From contig WYBC01000043.1 in NCBI GenBank assembly GCA_011526085.1, positions 1 to 64,000 of the forward strand: 64,000 bases of DNA. Reading direction: 5' to 3'. Below, piece after piece: positions 35,823-44,941 of the stretch. Made by a program: the position numbers and the translations under genes. Source of the stretch: Lysobacter sp. GTDB taxonomy: Bacteria; Pseudomonadota; Gammaproteobacteria; Xanthomonadales; Xanthomonadaceae. Within the stretch, counting starts at the first letter, position 1; each line of letters starts with the position of its first letter. Under the pieces are notes generated by a model, which ran no database searches, had not been told where the DNA came from, and worked only from the letters and a program-made list of their open reading frames with translations.

Positions 35823-36731
35823 ATGTCGTACCCAGCGTTGAGTCACCTCGATCGGCTCGAAGCCGAGAGCATCCACATCCTGCGCGAAGTGGCCGCCGAG
35901 TTCCGCAATCCGGTCATGCTGTACTCGATCGGCAAGGACAGCTCGGTGCTGCTGCATCTGCTGCAGAAGGCGTTCGCGCCCGCGCGCTCGCCCATTCCGC
36001 TGATGCACATCGACACCGGCTGGAAGTTCCGCGAGATGATCGCGTTCCGCGACCGCCGCGCCGGCGAGACCGGCATTCCGCTGCGGGTACACACCAATCC
36101 GGACGGCGTGGCCCAGGGCATCGGCCCGATCACCCACGGCGCTACCGTGCACACCGACGTGATGAAGACCCAGGCGCTGAAGCAGGCGCTGGATCTGGGC
36201 GGTTTCGATGCGGCCATCGGCGGCGCCCGCCGCGACGAGGAGAAGTCGCGGGCCAAGGAGCGGGTGTTCTCGTTCCGCAGCGCGCAGCACCGCTGGGACC
36301 CGAAGAACCAGCGTCCCGAACTGTGGAGCCTGTACAACACCCGCATCCACAAGGGCGAATCGGTGCGCGTGTTCCCGATCTCCAACTGGACCGAGCTCGA
36401 CGTGTGGCTGTACATCTACCGCGAGAAGATCCCGGTGCCGTCGCTGTACTTCGCCCAGGAACGCCCGGTCGTCGATCGCGACGGCGCGCTGATCATGGTC
36501 GACGACGAACGCCTGCCGCTGCACCCGGGCGAAACCCCGGCGATGCGCCGCGTGCGCTTCCGCACCCTCGGCTGCTATCCGCTGACCGGCGCGATCGAGT
36601 CCGAGGCCGATACGCTGGAGAAGATCATCGCCGAGATGCTGGTCGCGACCACCTCCGAACGCCAGGGCCGGGTGATCGACCACGATCCATCGGCGTCGAT
36701 GGAAAAGAAGAAACAGGAGGGCTATTTCTGA
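35823..36731 (+). CDS. cysD: Sulfate adenylyltransferase subunit 2
   Basis: A 302-residue ATP sulfurylase small subunit that adenylates sulfate to APS, driven by the CysN GTPase. It shows the PP-loop [11 protein letters not shown], the [15 protein letters not shown] segment and the C-terminal R-x-G-R-V-I-D-H-D sequence, all as in E. coli CysD. AGGA lies just before the ATG. It is divergent from cysJ across about 225 bases, where a CysB-type regulator would be expected to act; I cannot point to a site. Its stop overlaps the cysNC start (TGATG). Confidence 0.97.
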   Translation: MSYPALSHLDRLEAESIHILREVAAEFRNPVMLYSIGKDSSVLLHLLQKAFAPARSPIPLMHIDTGWKFREMIAFRDRRAGETGIPLRVHTNPDGVAQGIGPITHGATVHTDVMKTQALKQALDLGGFDAAIGGARRDEEKSRAKERVFSFRSAQHRWDPKNQRPELWSLYNTRIHKGESVRVFPISNWTELDVWLYIYREKIPVPSLYFAQERPVVDRDGALIMVDDERLPLHPGETPAMRRVRFRTLGCYPLTGAIESEADTLEKIIAEMLVATTSERQGRVIDHDPSASMEKKKQEGYF

Positions 36732-38629
36732 TGAACGTCGCCCTCACCCCTGTGATCGATGCCGACGCCGCCGTCGCCGCCTATCTCGAACAGCACGAGC
36801 GCAAGCAGTTGCTGCGCTTCATCACCTGCGGCAGCGTCGACGACGGCAAGAGCACGCTGATCGGCCGCCTGCTGCACGACACCAAGCTGCTGCTGGACGA
36901 CCAGCTGGCGGCGCTCGAAGCCGACAGCCTGCGCCACGGCACCCAGAACGGCCAGATCGATTTCGCACTGCTGGTCGACGGCCTGCAGGCCGAACGCGAG
37001 CAGGGCATCACCATCGACGTGGCGTACCGGTTCTTCAGCACCGACCGCCGCAAGTTCATCGTCGCCGACTGCCCCGGCCACGAGCAGTACACCCGCAACA
37101 TGGCCACCGGCGCGTCCACCGCGGACCTCGCGATCGTGCTGGTCGACGCGCGCAAGGGCCTGCTCACCCAGACCCGCCGCCACAGCTACATCGTCTCGCT
37201 GCTGGGCATCCGCCACGTGGTGCTGGCGGTGAACAAGATGGATCTCGTCGACCACGACGAAGCGGTGTTCGCGCGGATCGTCGACGACTACCGCGCGCTG
37301 GCCGCACAGCTCGGCATCCCGCAGGTCACCTGCATCCCGCTGTCGGCGCTCAACGGCGACAACATGCTGTCGGCCTCGACGCGGATGCCGTGGTATGCCG
37401 GCACCACCCTGCTGGAACACCTGGAAACGGTGGAGATCGACGACGACCGCCGCGACCTGGGCCTGCGCCTGCCGGTGCAGTGGGTGTGCCGGCCGGACCA
37501 GAATTTCCGCGGTTTCGCCGGCACCATCGTGTCCGGCGCGGTGGACGTGGGCGACGAGATCGTCGCGCTGCCGTCCGGGCGCCGCTCGCGGGTCGCGCGC
37601 ATCGTCTCCGGCGACGGCGATCTCGAGACCGCCGTCCGCGGGCAGGCGGTGACGCTGACCCTGGAAGACGAGATCGACATCAGCCGCGGCGATGTCATCG
37701 CCGCCGCCGATTCCCCGCCGGAGGTCGCCGATCAGTTCGCCGCGCACCTGCTGTGGATGGGCGAGCACGCGCTGCTGCCGGGACGTCCGTACTGGCTGAA
37801 GATCGGCGCGCGCACCGTCGGCGCCTCGGTCACCGAGATCAAGCACCGCGTCGACGTGAACACGCAGGAGCATCTCGCCGCCAAACATCTCGAACTCAAC
37901 GAAGTCGGCGTCTGCAATCTGCATCTCGACCAGCCGGTGACGTTCGAGGCCTATGCCGACAGCCGCGAACTCGGCGGCTTCATCCTGATCGACCGCCAGA
38001 CCAACGCCACCGTGGCCGCGGGCACCCTGGATTTCGCGCTGCGCCGCGCCGCCAACATCCACTGGCAGCACCTGGAAGTGGACAAGGCCGCGCGCGCGCG
38101 CAGCATGGGCCAGACGCCGCGCTGCGTCTGGTTCACGGGCCTGTCGGGCTCGGGCAAGTCGACGGTCGCCAATCTGGTCGACAAGCGTCTGATGGCGATG
38201 GGCCTGCACACCTACACGCTCGATGGCGACAACGTGCGCCACGGCCTCAACAAGGACCTCGGTTTCAGCGACGAGGACCGGGTCGAGAACATTCGCCGCG
38301 TCGCCGAAGTCGCGAAGCTGATGGTGGATGCGGGCCTGATCGTGCTGGTGAGCTTCATCTCGCCGTTCCGCGCCGAACGGCGACTGGCGCGCGAGCTGTT
38401 CGATGCCGGCGAATTCGTCGAGGTCTTCGTCGACACGCCGCTGGAAGTCGCCGAAAGCCGCGACGTGAAGGGGCTGTACGCCAAGGCCCGCGCCGGCAAG
38501 ATTCCGAACTTCACCGGCATCGATTCGCCGTACGAAGTGCCGGAAGCGCCGGAGCTGCGGCTGGATACGATGGCCGCGTCGTCGGAAGCGCTGGCGGAAC
38601 AGGTGGTGGCGCGGTTGCTGGGCGGCTGA
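36731..38629 (+). CDS. cysN: Bifunctional sulfate adenylyltransferase subunit 1 / adenylylsulfate kinase
   Basis: A 632-residue CysN-CysC fusion. Residues about 1-430 are the GTPase that powers CysD: G1 [10 protein letters not shown]3 D-C-P-G-H, G4 N-K-M-D, plus the two beta-barrel domains. Residues about 450-630 are the APS kinase, with Walker [10 protein letters not shown] and D-G-D-N-V-R-H-G-L. The product phosphorylates APS to PAPS for CysH. Such fusions are usual in xanthomonads and Pseudomonas. The ATG overlaps the cysD stop by one base. Confidence 0.96.
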   Translation: MNVALTPVIDADAAVAAYLEQHERKQLLRFITCGSVDDGKSTLIGRLLHDTKLLLDDQLAALEADSLRHGTQNGQIDFALLVDGLQAEREQGITIDVAYRFFSTDRRKFIVADCPGHEQYTRNMATGASTADLAIVLVDARKGLLTQTRRHSYIVSLLGIRHVVLAVNKMDLVDHDEAVFARIVDDYRALAAQLGIPQVTCIPLSALNGDNMLSASTRMPWYAGTTLLEHLETVEIDDDRRDLGLRLPVQWVCRPDQNFRGFAGTIVSGAVDVGDEIVALPSGRRSRVARIVSGDGDLETAVRGQAVTLTLEDEIDISRGDVIAAADSPPEVADQFAAHLLWMGEHALLPGRPYWLKIGARTVGASVTEIKHRVDVNTQEHLAAKHLELNEVGVCNLHLDQPVTFEAYADSRELGGFILIDRQTNATVAAGTLDFALRRAANIHWQHLEVDKAARARSMGQTPRCVWFTGLSGSGKSTVANLVDKRLMAMGLHTYTLDGDNVRHGLNKDLGFSDEDRVENIRRVAEVAKLMVDAGLIVLVSFISPFRAERRLARELFDAGEFVEVFVDTPLEVAESRDVKGLYAKARAGKIPNFTGIDSPYEVPEAPELRLDTMAASSEALAEQVVARLLGG

Positions 38630-38644
38630 GGCGCGGCGCTTCCG

Positions 38645-38730
38645 GTAGAGCGGCCTGACCAGTCATTCGACGGTTGAACACCAGGCCGCTGTGTTCCGGG
38701 CGTGGAGCAGCGGCCTGAAGGCCGCTCTAC
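38645..38730. repeat. Composite REP pair (BIME-like) after cysNC
   Basis: The left unit begins GTAGAGCGGCCTG (38645) and the right unit ends GGCCGCTCTAC (38730), facing each other. The spacer holds TCATTCGACGGTTGAACACC, also found with one change in the element at 43132. It lies just after cysNC. Confidence 0.85.
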
Positions 38731-38760
38731 CTTCTATCGTCCCGCCATGCGCATGAAAAG

Positions 38761-38787
38761 AAACGCCCGGCGCGAGGCCGGGCGTTT
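38761..38787 (-). terminator. Rho-independent terminator of the GlsB gene
   Basis: An 11-bp stem (AAACGCCCGGC with its exact complement, 5-base loop) lies 17 bases past the GlsB stop. Read on the minus strand it is followed by GCGTTTCTTTTC, a clear T-rich tail. Confidence 0.8.
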
Positions 38788-38804
38788 CGCGTTGCGCGCG
38801 TCTT

Positions 38805-39041
38805 TCAGCGTTTCCTGCGGATCATCTCGAACGCGAACAGCAGCACGACCGCGGCGAGGATGGCGACCGCCCACGTCATCCAGCCGTGGCCGGGATAGAC
38901 GTAGCCGCCGATGACGGCACCGGCGATGCCGAGCAGGATGGTCAGGATCCAGCCCATCGAATCCGCGCCGGGCTTGATCAGCCGGGCCAGGATGCCGATC
39001 ACGGCGCCGCCGATGATGTAACCCAGGATGCCTTCGAACAT
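38805..39041 (-). CDS. GlsB/YeaQ/YmgE-family stress membrane protein
   Basis: A 78-residue membrane protein with three hydrophobic helices and the glycine-rich pattern of the transglycosylase-associated (GlsB/YeaQ/YmgE) family: Y-I-I-G-G-A-V-I-G-I-L-A-R and L-L-G-I-A-G-A-V-I-G-G-Y. Such proteins are induced by stress in many bacteria; molecular function unknown. It is monocistronic with its own terminator. Confidence 0.92.
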   Translation of the reverse strand: MFEGILGYIIGGAVIGILARLIKPGADSMGWILTILLGIAGAVIGGYVYPGHGWMTWAVAILAAVVLLFAFEMIRRKR

Positions 39042-39135
39042 GCGGGTGCCTCCTCTGGAAACGGGCGTCGGATCGACGCACCCGCATCCTACGCCCGATA
39101 CGCACGCCGCATGCGCCCTCCGCCTCCGGAAACGA

Positions 39136-39159
39136 GACGCCCCGGCGTGCCGGGGCGTC
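39136..39159 (-). terminator. Hairpin terminator of the M20 peptidase gene
   Basis: A 10-bp perfect stem (GACGCCCCGG) with loop CGTG lies 25 bases past the peptidase stop. The minus-strand tail is CTCGTTTCC, only moderately T-rich. Confidence 0.6.
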
Positions 39160-39184
39160 GAAGAAGCCTATCGTGCGGGTCGCG

Positions 39185-40678
39185 TCAGCAGCAGCCGTGC
39201 TCGCCGTGATGATGGCCGCCGGCCACGGCAGCGACCCCGGTGGTCTCGCCGCGGACGCTGGCGTTGCGATGTTCCGCGATCACCCGCGAGACGCAGGCGG
39301 TGACCCGCTTGCCCATCGGGATGTGCAGGAATTCGTTGGGGCCGTGCGCGTTGGAATGCGGGCCGAGCACGCCGGTGATCATGAACTGCGCACCCGGGAA
39401 TTTCTCGCCGAGCATGCCCATGAACGGGATCGTGCCGCCTTCGCCCATGTACATCGCCGGCTGGCCGAAGAATTCGCGGCTCGACGCGTCGATCGCCTGT
39501 TCCAGCCACGGCGTCATCGTCGGCGCGTTCCAGCCGGTTGAATCCTTTTCGAGATTCAGCGACACCTCGGCGCCGTACGGCGGATCGCGCAGCAGCGCCT
39601 CGCTCAGCAGTTCGCCGGCGCGCTTGCCGTCGAGCGTCGGCGGCAGGCGCAGGCTCAGCTTCACCGAGGTGAAGGGGCGCAGCACGTTGCCGGCCGACGA
39701 CAGCGGCGGCATGCCGTCGACGCCGGTCACCGACAGCGCAGGGCGCCAGGTGCGGTTGAGCACGAGTTCGGTGAGATCCGCATGCATCGGCGACATGCCG
39801 GGCAGGAACGGGAACTTGTCGTAGATCGCGGTGCCGAGCACTTCGGAACAGGTGCGCGCCTGCGCGAGACGGTCGGCCGGAATGTCCACGTGCAGACCGT
39901 CGAGCAGGATGCGGCCGCTGTCCTGGTCCTCGATCCGCGACAGCAGCTGGCGCAGCACGCGGAAGCTCGAAGGCACGATGCCGGACGCGTCGCCGGAGTG
40001 CACGCCTTCGTTGAGCACCTTCACCGTGAGATTGCCGCCGGCGAGACCGCGCAGCGACGTGGTGCACCACAGCTGGTCGTAGTTGCCGCAGCCGGAATCG
40101 AGGCAGACCACCAGCGACGGCCTGCCGATGCGCGCGGCGAGATGGTCGACGTAGGCGGGCAGGTCGTAGCTGCCGGATTCCTCGCAGGCTTCGATCATCA
40201 CCACGCAGCGCGCGTGCGGCACGCCCTGTTCCTGCAGCGCCTGCACCGCGGCGATCGAACCGAAGATCGCGTAACCGTCGTCGGCGCCGCCGCGGCCGTA
40301 CAGGCGATCGCCCTTGATCACGGGCGTCCACGGGCCGAGGTCGTCGTCCCAGCCGGTCATTTCCGGCTGCTTGTCGAGGTGGCCGTACAGCAGGATGCAG
40401 TCGTCGCCGGTGCCGGCGTCGGCGCTGGCCGGGATGTCGACGAAGATCAGCGGCGTGCGGCCTTCGAGGCGCACAACTTCGACCTGCATGCCCGGCACGT
40501 TCTGCGCGCGCGCCCAGCGCTCCATCAATCCGACCGCATCGTCCATGTAACCGTGGGCGACCCAGTCGGCGTCGAACATCGGCGACTTGTTGGGGATGCG
40601 GATGTATTCGACGAGCTGCGGAACGATCTCGTCGTCCCATTTGGCGCCGACGAAGCGATCGACTTTGCGGATGTCCAT
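39185..40678 (-). CDS. M20-family metallopeptidase (dipeptidase-like) with His/Cys tail
   Basis: A 497-residue cytosolic-type zinc peptidase of the M20 family, related to carnosinase-like dipeptidases. Ligands seen: His100 and Asp102 in Y-G-H-L-D-K-Q-P, Asp133 in G-G-A-D-D-G-Y, catalytic Glu166-Glu167, L-D-S-G for the next Asp, and His near N-A-H-G-P-N-E-F. No signal peptide. The last 11 residues read G-G-H-H-H-G-E-H-G-C-C, a metal-binding tail not part of the usual fold. The gene stands alone, with a divergent 298-bp region upstream. Substrate unknown. Confidence 0.9.
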   Translation of the reverse strand: MDIRKVDRFVGAKWDDEIVPQLVEYIRIPNKSPMFDADWVAHGYMDDAVGLMERWARAQNVPGMQVEVVRLEGRTPLIFVDIPASADAGTGDDCILLYGHLDKQPEMTGWDDDLGPWTPVIKGDRLYGRGGADDGYAIFGSIAAVQALQEQGVPHARCVVMIEACEESGSYDLPAYVDHLAARIGRPSLVVCLDSGCGNYDQLWCTTSLRGLAGGNLTVKVLNEGVHSGDASGIVPSSFRVLRQLLSRIEDQDSGRILLDGLHVDIPADRLAQARTCSEVLGTAIYDKFPFLPGMSPMHADLTELVLNRTWRPALSVTGVDGMPPLSSAGNVLRPFTSVKLSLRLPPTLDGKRAGELLSEALLRDPPYGAEVSLNLEKDSTGWNAPTMTPWLEQAIDASSREFFGQPAMYMGEGGTIPFMGMLGEKFPGAQFMITGVLGPHSNAHGPNEFLHIPMGKRVTACVSRVIAEHRNASVRGETTGVAAVAGGHHHGEHGCC

Positions 40679-40976
40679 GCGGGGAGTCTTGGCCTGGAAA
40701 GGATGGCGGGATTGTACGCCCGGCGCTTCGGGGGCGCCCGTGCCCGGCTGACGGGTAGGACTTTTCCGACACCCGCGTGCGCCATCGCCCGGCCCGCGGG
40801 CGGGTGATCCGGCGATGGGTCGGGACAGGCCGGATCCGGAGACTGTCCCTGTCGACGCGAACTTGCTTACGGCGAGGTCGCCGACAGCGAAGACCGCAAC
40901 CGGTCCGAACCGTCAAACCAGACCGTCACAACAGATCCACACACCCGTCCAACACAATCATCCAAGGAGCCTCACC
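40679..40976. other. Divergent intergenic region, no gene seen
   Basis: About 300 bases between the M20 peptidase (minus) and the ComEA-like gene (plus), containing both promoters. I found no convincing operator, small gene or repeat. Confidence 0.5.
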
Positions 40977-41330
40977 ATGCATCTGTCCAACACCTCGTTC
41001 TTCGGCCGCACCCTCGCCGCAGCCGTCCTCTCGCTGGCCCTGATGGGCAGCGCCTTCGCCGCCGAGAAGGTCAACATCAACGCCGCCGACGCCGCCACCC
41101 TCGACCGCGTGCTGGTCAACGTCGGTCCCTCCAAGGCCGAAGCCATCGTCGCCTACCGCAAGGCCCACGGCCCGTTCCGCAGCGCCGAACAACTGGCCCA
41201 GGTGCAGGGCATCGGCCTGAAGACCGTGGAGAAGAACCGCGACATGATCGTGCTCGGCGGTGCCGCCGCCGCGGCGCCGGCCCGTCCGGCCGCGTCGAAG
41301 CCCCCGGTCGCGGCGCCGAAGAAGCGCTGA
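40977..41330 (+). CDS. Exported ComEA-like helix-hairpin-helix protein
   Basis: A 117-residue periplasmic protein: signal peptide 1-28 (cut after A-F-A), then a ComEA-type HhH domain with V-N-I-N-A-A-D-A-A-T-L and Q-V-Q-G-I-G-L-K-T-V, which binds double-stranded DNA. The tail is Ala/Pro/Lys-rich. In competent bacteria such proteins pull DNA into the periplasm; in xanthomonads they are often encoded alone, as here. AAGGAGCC precedes the ATG at 40977. Confidence 0.92.
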   Translation: MHLSNTSFFGRTLAAAVLSLALMGSAFAAEKVNINAADAATLDRVLVNVGPSKAEAIVAYRKAHGPFRSAEQLAQVQGIGLKTVEKNRDMIVLGGAAAAAPARPAASKPPVAAPKKR

Positions 41331-41391
41331 GCGCGGACCGACCCGCATCCCGGGCTTCGCGCCGCGTGTTCCGGGCCCGGGAAGGAACCGC

Positions 41392-41427
41392 ACGACGACG
41401 GCCGCGAGCGATCGCGGCCGTCGTCGT
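41392..41427 (+). terminator. Strong hairpin after ComEA-like gene
   Basis: A 16-bp perfect stem (ACGACGACGGCCGCGA) with a GCGA loop, 61 bases past the stop. The T tail is short, so termination may be inefficient. Confidence 0.6.
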
Positions 41428-41500
41428 TCCGCCTCCGCTACACTCGCGCCCGCTGCATTTCCGTCCACTGCACTCCTGTATGTCCCGTCCGGAGACCGGC

Positions 41501-42124
41501 ATGACCTCGCATCCGCAGTCGCCTCTGCGTCTCGTTCCCGCCCACGAATACCGACGCGAGCGATGGCGCAACGGCTTCGGTTGGACCCGCGAGATCCTGC
41601 GGTCGACCGACTGCGATACGGAGGGTGGCGGCGACTGGGACTGGCGGCTGTCGATCGCCGAAATCGAATGCGACGGGCCGTTCTCGTCGTTCCCGGGCAT
41701 CGAACGGGAACTGGTGCTGCTGCACGGCAACGGAGTGCGCCTGCGTTTCGACGACGGCGAGGTGCGCGAAGCGGCGCCGCCGCACGGGCGCGTCCGTTTC
41801 GCCGGCGAACGCACGGTGTCCGGCGAACTGATCGACGGACCGACCCACGATTTCAATCTGATGTGGCGTCGCGACCGCATCGATGCGGACCTGTGGCACC
41901 GGCCCCTGGTGGGTTCGATGGTGTTGTTCGTCGAACCGGGCGAGCGTTGGGTGGTGCACGTGCTGTCCGGACATGCGCACTGCAGCGATGGCGCGATGCG
42001 ATGCACCGCCGGGATGACCGATAGCTTGTTCCTATCGACGGACGATGCGCGCCATCGGTTTGCAATCGATGGCGGCGGCGAAGTGCTGATCGCCCGCCTG
42101 CGCAGGCGCGATCGCGAAGTGTGA
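41501..42124 (+). CDS. HutD/Ves-family protein
   Basis: A 207-residue cupin-like protein of the HutD/Ves family, with the opening Y-R-R-E-R-W-R-N-G-F-G-W-T-R-E-I and a conserved D-F-N-L-M-W-R-R-D segment. HutD is tied to histidine utilisation in Pseudomonas, but no hut genes are near. GGAG precedes the ATG at 41501; an upstream start at 41480 is also in frame. The role is uncertain. Confidence 0.88.
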   Translation: MTSHPQSPLRLVPAHEYRRERWRNGFGWTREILRSTDCDTEGGGDWDWRLSIAEIECDGPFSSFPGIERELVLLHGNGVRLRFDDGEVREAAPPHGRVRFAGERTVSGELIDGPTHDFNLMWRRDRIDADLWHRPLVGSMVLFVEPGERWVVHVLSGHAHCSDGAMRCTAGMTDSLFLSTDDARHRFAIDGGGEVLIARLRRRDREV

Positions 42125-42299
42125 CCACCGGCGCCCACGCGCCGCGAAGCGGGTCGAGGAATCCATCGCGGCGCACGCCGGATGCCGGAATTTCCCGGAG
42201 ATTTCCGCGCAATGTCGGCGGATGTTGAGAATGATCAATATTTCGCGCGGCGTGGATCACTAACCTCCACGGTACTTTACCTGTACTGGGGGGGCCACC

Positions 42300-43100
42300 A
42301 TGGGATTCGTGCTGCACACTTCCGGCGAGCATCAATGCATCGCCTTCAACGATCTGGTGCGCGGCGAGGACGGTGTGCAGGCCAACCAGTTCCTGGTCAA
42401 GCACGGCACGCATTCGGCGCTGATCGATCCGGGCGGCTCGCTGCTCTACACCCCGCTGGTGCTGGCGCTCGGCCGGCATGTGCGCCCGCATCAGATCGAT
42501 CTGGTGCTCTGCTCGCACCAGGATCCGGACATCATCGGTTCGGTCGACAAATGGCTGCTGTACACGCAGGCCACGGTGGTGTGTTCGAAGCTGTGGGGGC
42601 GGTTCGTGCCGCACCTGGTGCCGCATTACATGGAGAACGCCGGACGCGAGCGCTATCTGCTGGTCGAGGACGAAGGCGCGCGCATCGAGCTGGGGTCGAC
42701 CGAGATCATCGCGCTGCCGGCGCATTTCCTGCATTCGGTCGGCAATCTCTCGTTCTTCGATCCGGTCAGCCGGATCCTGTTCTCCGGCGACATCTGTTCG
42801 GGCCTGGTGTCGAGCGGCACGCCCTATGGCTTCGTCGAGGATTTCGAAAGCTACCGGCCGTGCATGGAAGGGTTCCATCGCCGCTACATGGCCGGCAACC
42901 GCGCCGTGCGGCTGTGGGTGGACATGGTCCGCGAACTCGATCCGCAGATGATCGTGCCGCAGCACGGCATGCCGTTCCAGGGCGACACACAGCGCGCGAT
43001 GCTCGAGTGGCTCTACGGCCTGCCCTGCGGCGTCGATCTCATGGGTCCGGCGAACTATCGCGCGAAGGTGCTGCGCCCGCCGGTGCCGGCGAACTTCTGA
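42300..43100 (+). CDS. MBL-fold oxygen-binding diiron protein (ODP-like)
   Basis: A 266-residue metallo-beta-lactamase-fold protein related to the core domain of flavodiiron proteins and to the stand-alone oxygen-sensing ODP of Treponema. The metal motif is S-H-Q-D-P-D (about residue 76-81) instead of the hydrolase H-x-H-x-D-H, which suggests a diiron site that binds O2 or NO. Later ligand candidates are F-L-H-S-V-G, F-S-G-D-I-C-S-G and P-Q-H-G. There is no flavodoxin domain. It stands alone after a 175-base gap; a chemotaxis or oxygen-response partner is not visible. Confidence 0.85.
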   Translation: MGFVLHTSGEHQCIAFNDLVRGEDGVQANQFLVKHGTHSALIDPGGSLLYTPLVLALGRHVRPHQIDLVLCSHQDPDIIGSVDKWLLYTQATVVCSKLWGRFVPHLVPHYMENAGRERYLLVEDEGARIELGSTEIIALPAHFLHSVGNLSFFDPVSRILFSGDICSGLVSSGTPYGFVEDFESYRPCMEGFHRRYMAGNRAVRLWVDMVRELDPQMIVPQHGMPFQGDTQRAMLEWLYGLPCGVDLMGPANYRAKVLRPPVPANF

Positions 43101-43131
43101 GCGCCCGTCCAACATCTCCGACGCACGCATC

Positions 43132-43219
43132 GGTGGAGCGGGCCGCCCCGTCATTCGACTGTTGAACACCCGCCCGCTGTTCCGTGCCGTGAGTGTGGCG
43201 GCCTGAAGGCCGCTCCACC
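43132..43219. repeat. Composite REP pair (variant GGTGG form)
   Basis: Starts GGTGGAGCGG and ends CCGCTCCACC, flanking the conserved spacer TCATTCGACTGTTGAACACC. It is the same composite element as at 38645 but with GTGG/CCAC tips instead of GTAG/CTAC, and lies between two convergent genes. Confidence 0.8.
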
Positions 43220-43240
43220 GGTGAAACAGCGCGGGCGCGC

Positions 43241-44941
43241 TCAGTACACGTCGCGGCGATAGCGTCGCTGGCGCTGGAGATCCGCCAGCGCATCGCGGCC
43301 CAGCAGCGTCGCCAGCGCGTCGTCCACCGCGGGCGCCATGCCCGCGGCGCTGCCGCAGACCAGCACGCTGGCGCCGTCCGCGATCCAGGCGCGCAGGGCG
43401 TCGCCGTGCGTCGGCAGCAGGTCCTGGACGTAATGCGGTTGTCCCTCGTCGCGCGAGAACGCGAGGTCGATCCGCGCCAGCGTGCCGTCGCTCCGCCAGC
43501 CGTCGAGTTCGTCCGCCCAGTACAGATCGCAGTTGCGCTGGCGTTCGCCGAACAGCAGCCACGCGCGGCCCGCGCCCGCGGCGGCGCGTGCGGCCAGGTG
43601 CGCGCGCAGGCCGGCGAGCCCGGTGCCGTTGCCGATCAGGATCAGCGGCGCATCGAACGCGGGCGGGTGGAAACCGGGATTGCGCCGGATCCGCAGCGCG
43701 ATGTCCTCGCCGATCGCGGCATGCTCGCAGAGCCAGCCGCTGCCCAGTCCGGGATGGCCTTCAGGCGTGCGCATGCGCCGCACGAGCAGGCGCAGATGCC
43801 CTTCGCCCGGAATCGAGGCGATCGAATAGTCGCGATGCGGCAGCGGTTCCAGCCGCGCCGCGAGCGTCGTTGCATCGATGCCGGCCGTCAGCGACGCCGC
43901 GTCCGGCCAGCGCGAGCGCGCGAGGAGTTCGTGCAGCGCGAGGGTGTCGTCGTCGTGATGGATCCTGACGTTGCCGTCGAGCGCATGCGCCTGCAGCCAG
44001 GCATCGACCGCTTCGGCGGCGTGTCGCGGCCCGATCTCGGCGATGTCGCCGGCCGTCCATGCGAGTTCGCCTGCCTCGGGCCACAGCCGCAGTTCGCAGG
44101 TCGCGCCGCCGAGACTGCCGGGGTTGAGCGTGCGCCGCGCGCACAGCCGCCACGCGCCGTACTGGGCCGGCGACCAGTCGGGGCGATCCGCGGCCGGCGC
44201 CATGCCCGGCAACTGCGCGAGATCGTGCTGCCATCGCCGCAAGGCGCCGCCGTCGCCGTTGTCGACGTCGATCAGATCGAACAGCGGCTGCGCGCCGCAG
44301 CGGCGCAGCCAGTCGTCGAGCGCATGACCGAAGGCGCAATAGCGCGCGTAGCGGCGGTCGCCCAGCGCCAGCACCGCGTACTGCAGGCCGGCCAGCGATG
44401 GCGTCGCCGACATCGTGTCGTCGACGAAGGCCAGGGCCGTGTCCGGCGGATCGCCTTCGCCGGTGGTGCTGACCACGAACAGCGCCAGCGGCGCGCGCGC
44501 GAGCCGCGCGGCGTCCAGCGATGCCAGCGGCTGCAGCGCCGGCGACAGGCCGCCGTCGCGCAGCCCTTCGGCGGTGAGTTCGGCGATGCGCTCGGCGAAA
44601 CCGGTCTGGCTGGCGTGCACCACCAGCGCCGCGATTGCGGTCTGTTCGTGATCGGCATCGGCGTGGCCCGATGCGCGTCGACGCTGCGCGCGCAGCCACA
44701 GCGCGCAGGCGACGACGTAGACGATGAGGCATGCCGCCGCCGCGATCGTGCGCGTCGTCGCGGGCGCGCCGTGCGGCCACGGTGCGCGCTGCAGGGCGAA
44801 CGCCAGCAGCGCGATCGCCGCCAACGCGCCGAGTACGAGGCCTTGGCCAATGCCGCCGCGACGCTTCGTGCCGGATGTCATCGTCCCGGGTGTCGTGGTG
44901 CCAGGTGTCGTGGTGCCAGGTGTCATTCGGCCGGATGTCAT
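43241..44941 (-). CDS. Membrane-anchored diflavin (flavodoxin-FNR) reductase
   Basis: A 566-residue CysJ-like reductase with two N-terminal membrane helices (about 33-51 and 62-83). After them come a flavodoxin domain (V-V-H-A-S-Q-T-G-F-A, residues 107-116) and a ferredoxin-NADP reductase module with the FAD motif R-D-Y-S-I-A-S and the NADPH motif G-N-G-T-G-L-A-G-L-R. It ends R-Y-R-R-D-V-Y like cysJ here, from which it clearly descends. It should pass cytosolic NADPH electrons to the membrane. It is the last gene of the Fur-linked operon; its ATG overlaps the apbE stop. The N-terminal 25 residues come from a 15-bp repeat, leaving several in-frame starts. Confidence 0.88.
   Translation of the reverse strand: MTSGRMTPGTTTPGTTTPGTMTSGTKRRGGIGQGLVLGALAAIALLAFALQRAPWPHGAPATTRTIAAAACLIVYVVACALWLRAQRRRASGHADADHEQTAIAALVVHASQTGFAERIAELTAEGLRDGGLSPALQPLASLDAARLARAPLALFVVSTTGEGDPPDTALAFVDDTMSATPSLAGLQYAVLALGDRRYARYCAFGHALDDWLRRCGAQPLFDLIDVDNGDGGALRRWQHDLAQLPGMAPAADRPDWSPAQYGAWRLCARRTLNPGSLGGATCELRLWPEAGELAWTAGDIAEIGPRHAAEAVDAWLQAHALDGNVRIHHDDDTLALHELLARSRWPDAASLTAGIDATTLAARLEPLPHRDYSIASIPGEGHLRLLVRRMRTPEGHPGLGSGWLCEHAAIGEDIALRIRRNPGFHPPAFDAPLILIGNGTGLAGLRAHLAARAAAGAGRAWLLFGERQRNCDLYWADELDGWRSDGTLARIDLAFSRDEGQPHYVQDLLPTHGDALRAWIADGASVLVCGSAAGMAPAVDDALATLLGRDALADLQRQRRYRRDVY
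44876..44941. repeat. 15-bp tandem repeat at the start of the diflavin reductase gene
   Basis: Four imperfect 15-bp units, beginning TGTC at 44876, 44891, 44906 and 44921, with a partial fifth into the start codon; units two and three are identical. They encode T-P-G-T-T/M pentapeptides and bring three in-frame ATGs (44941, 44926 and 44881). Confidence 0.85.
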
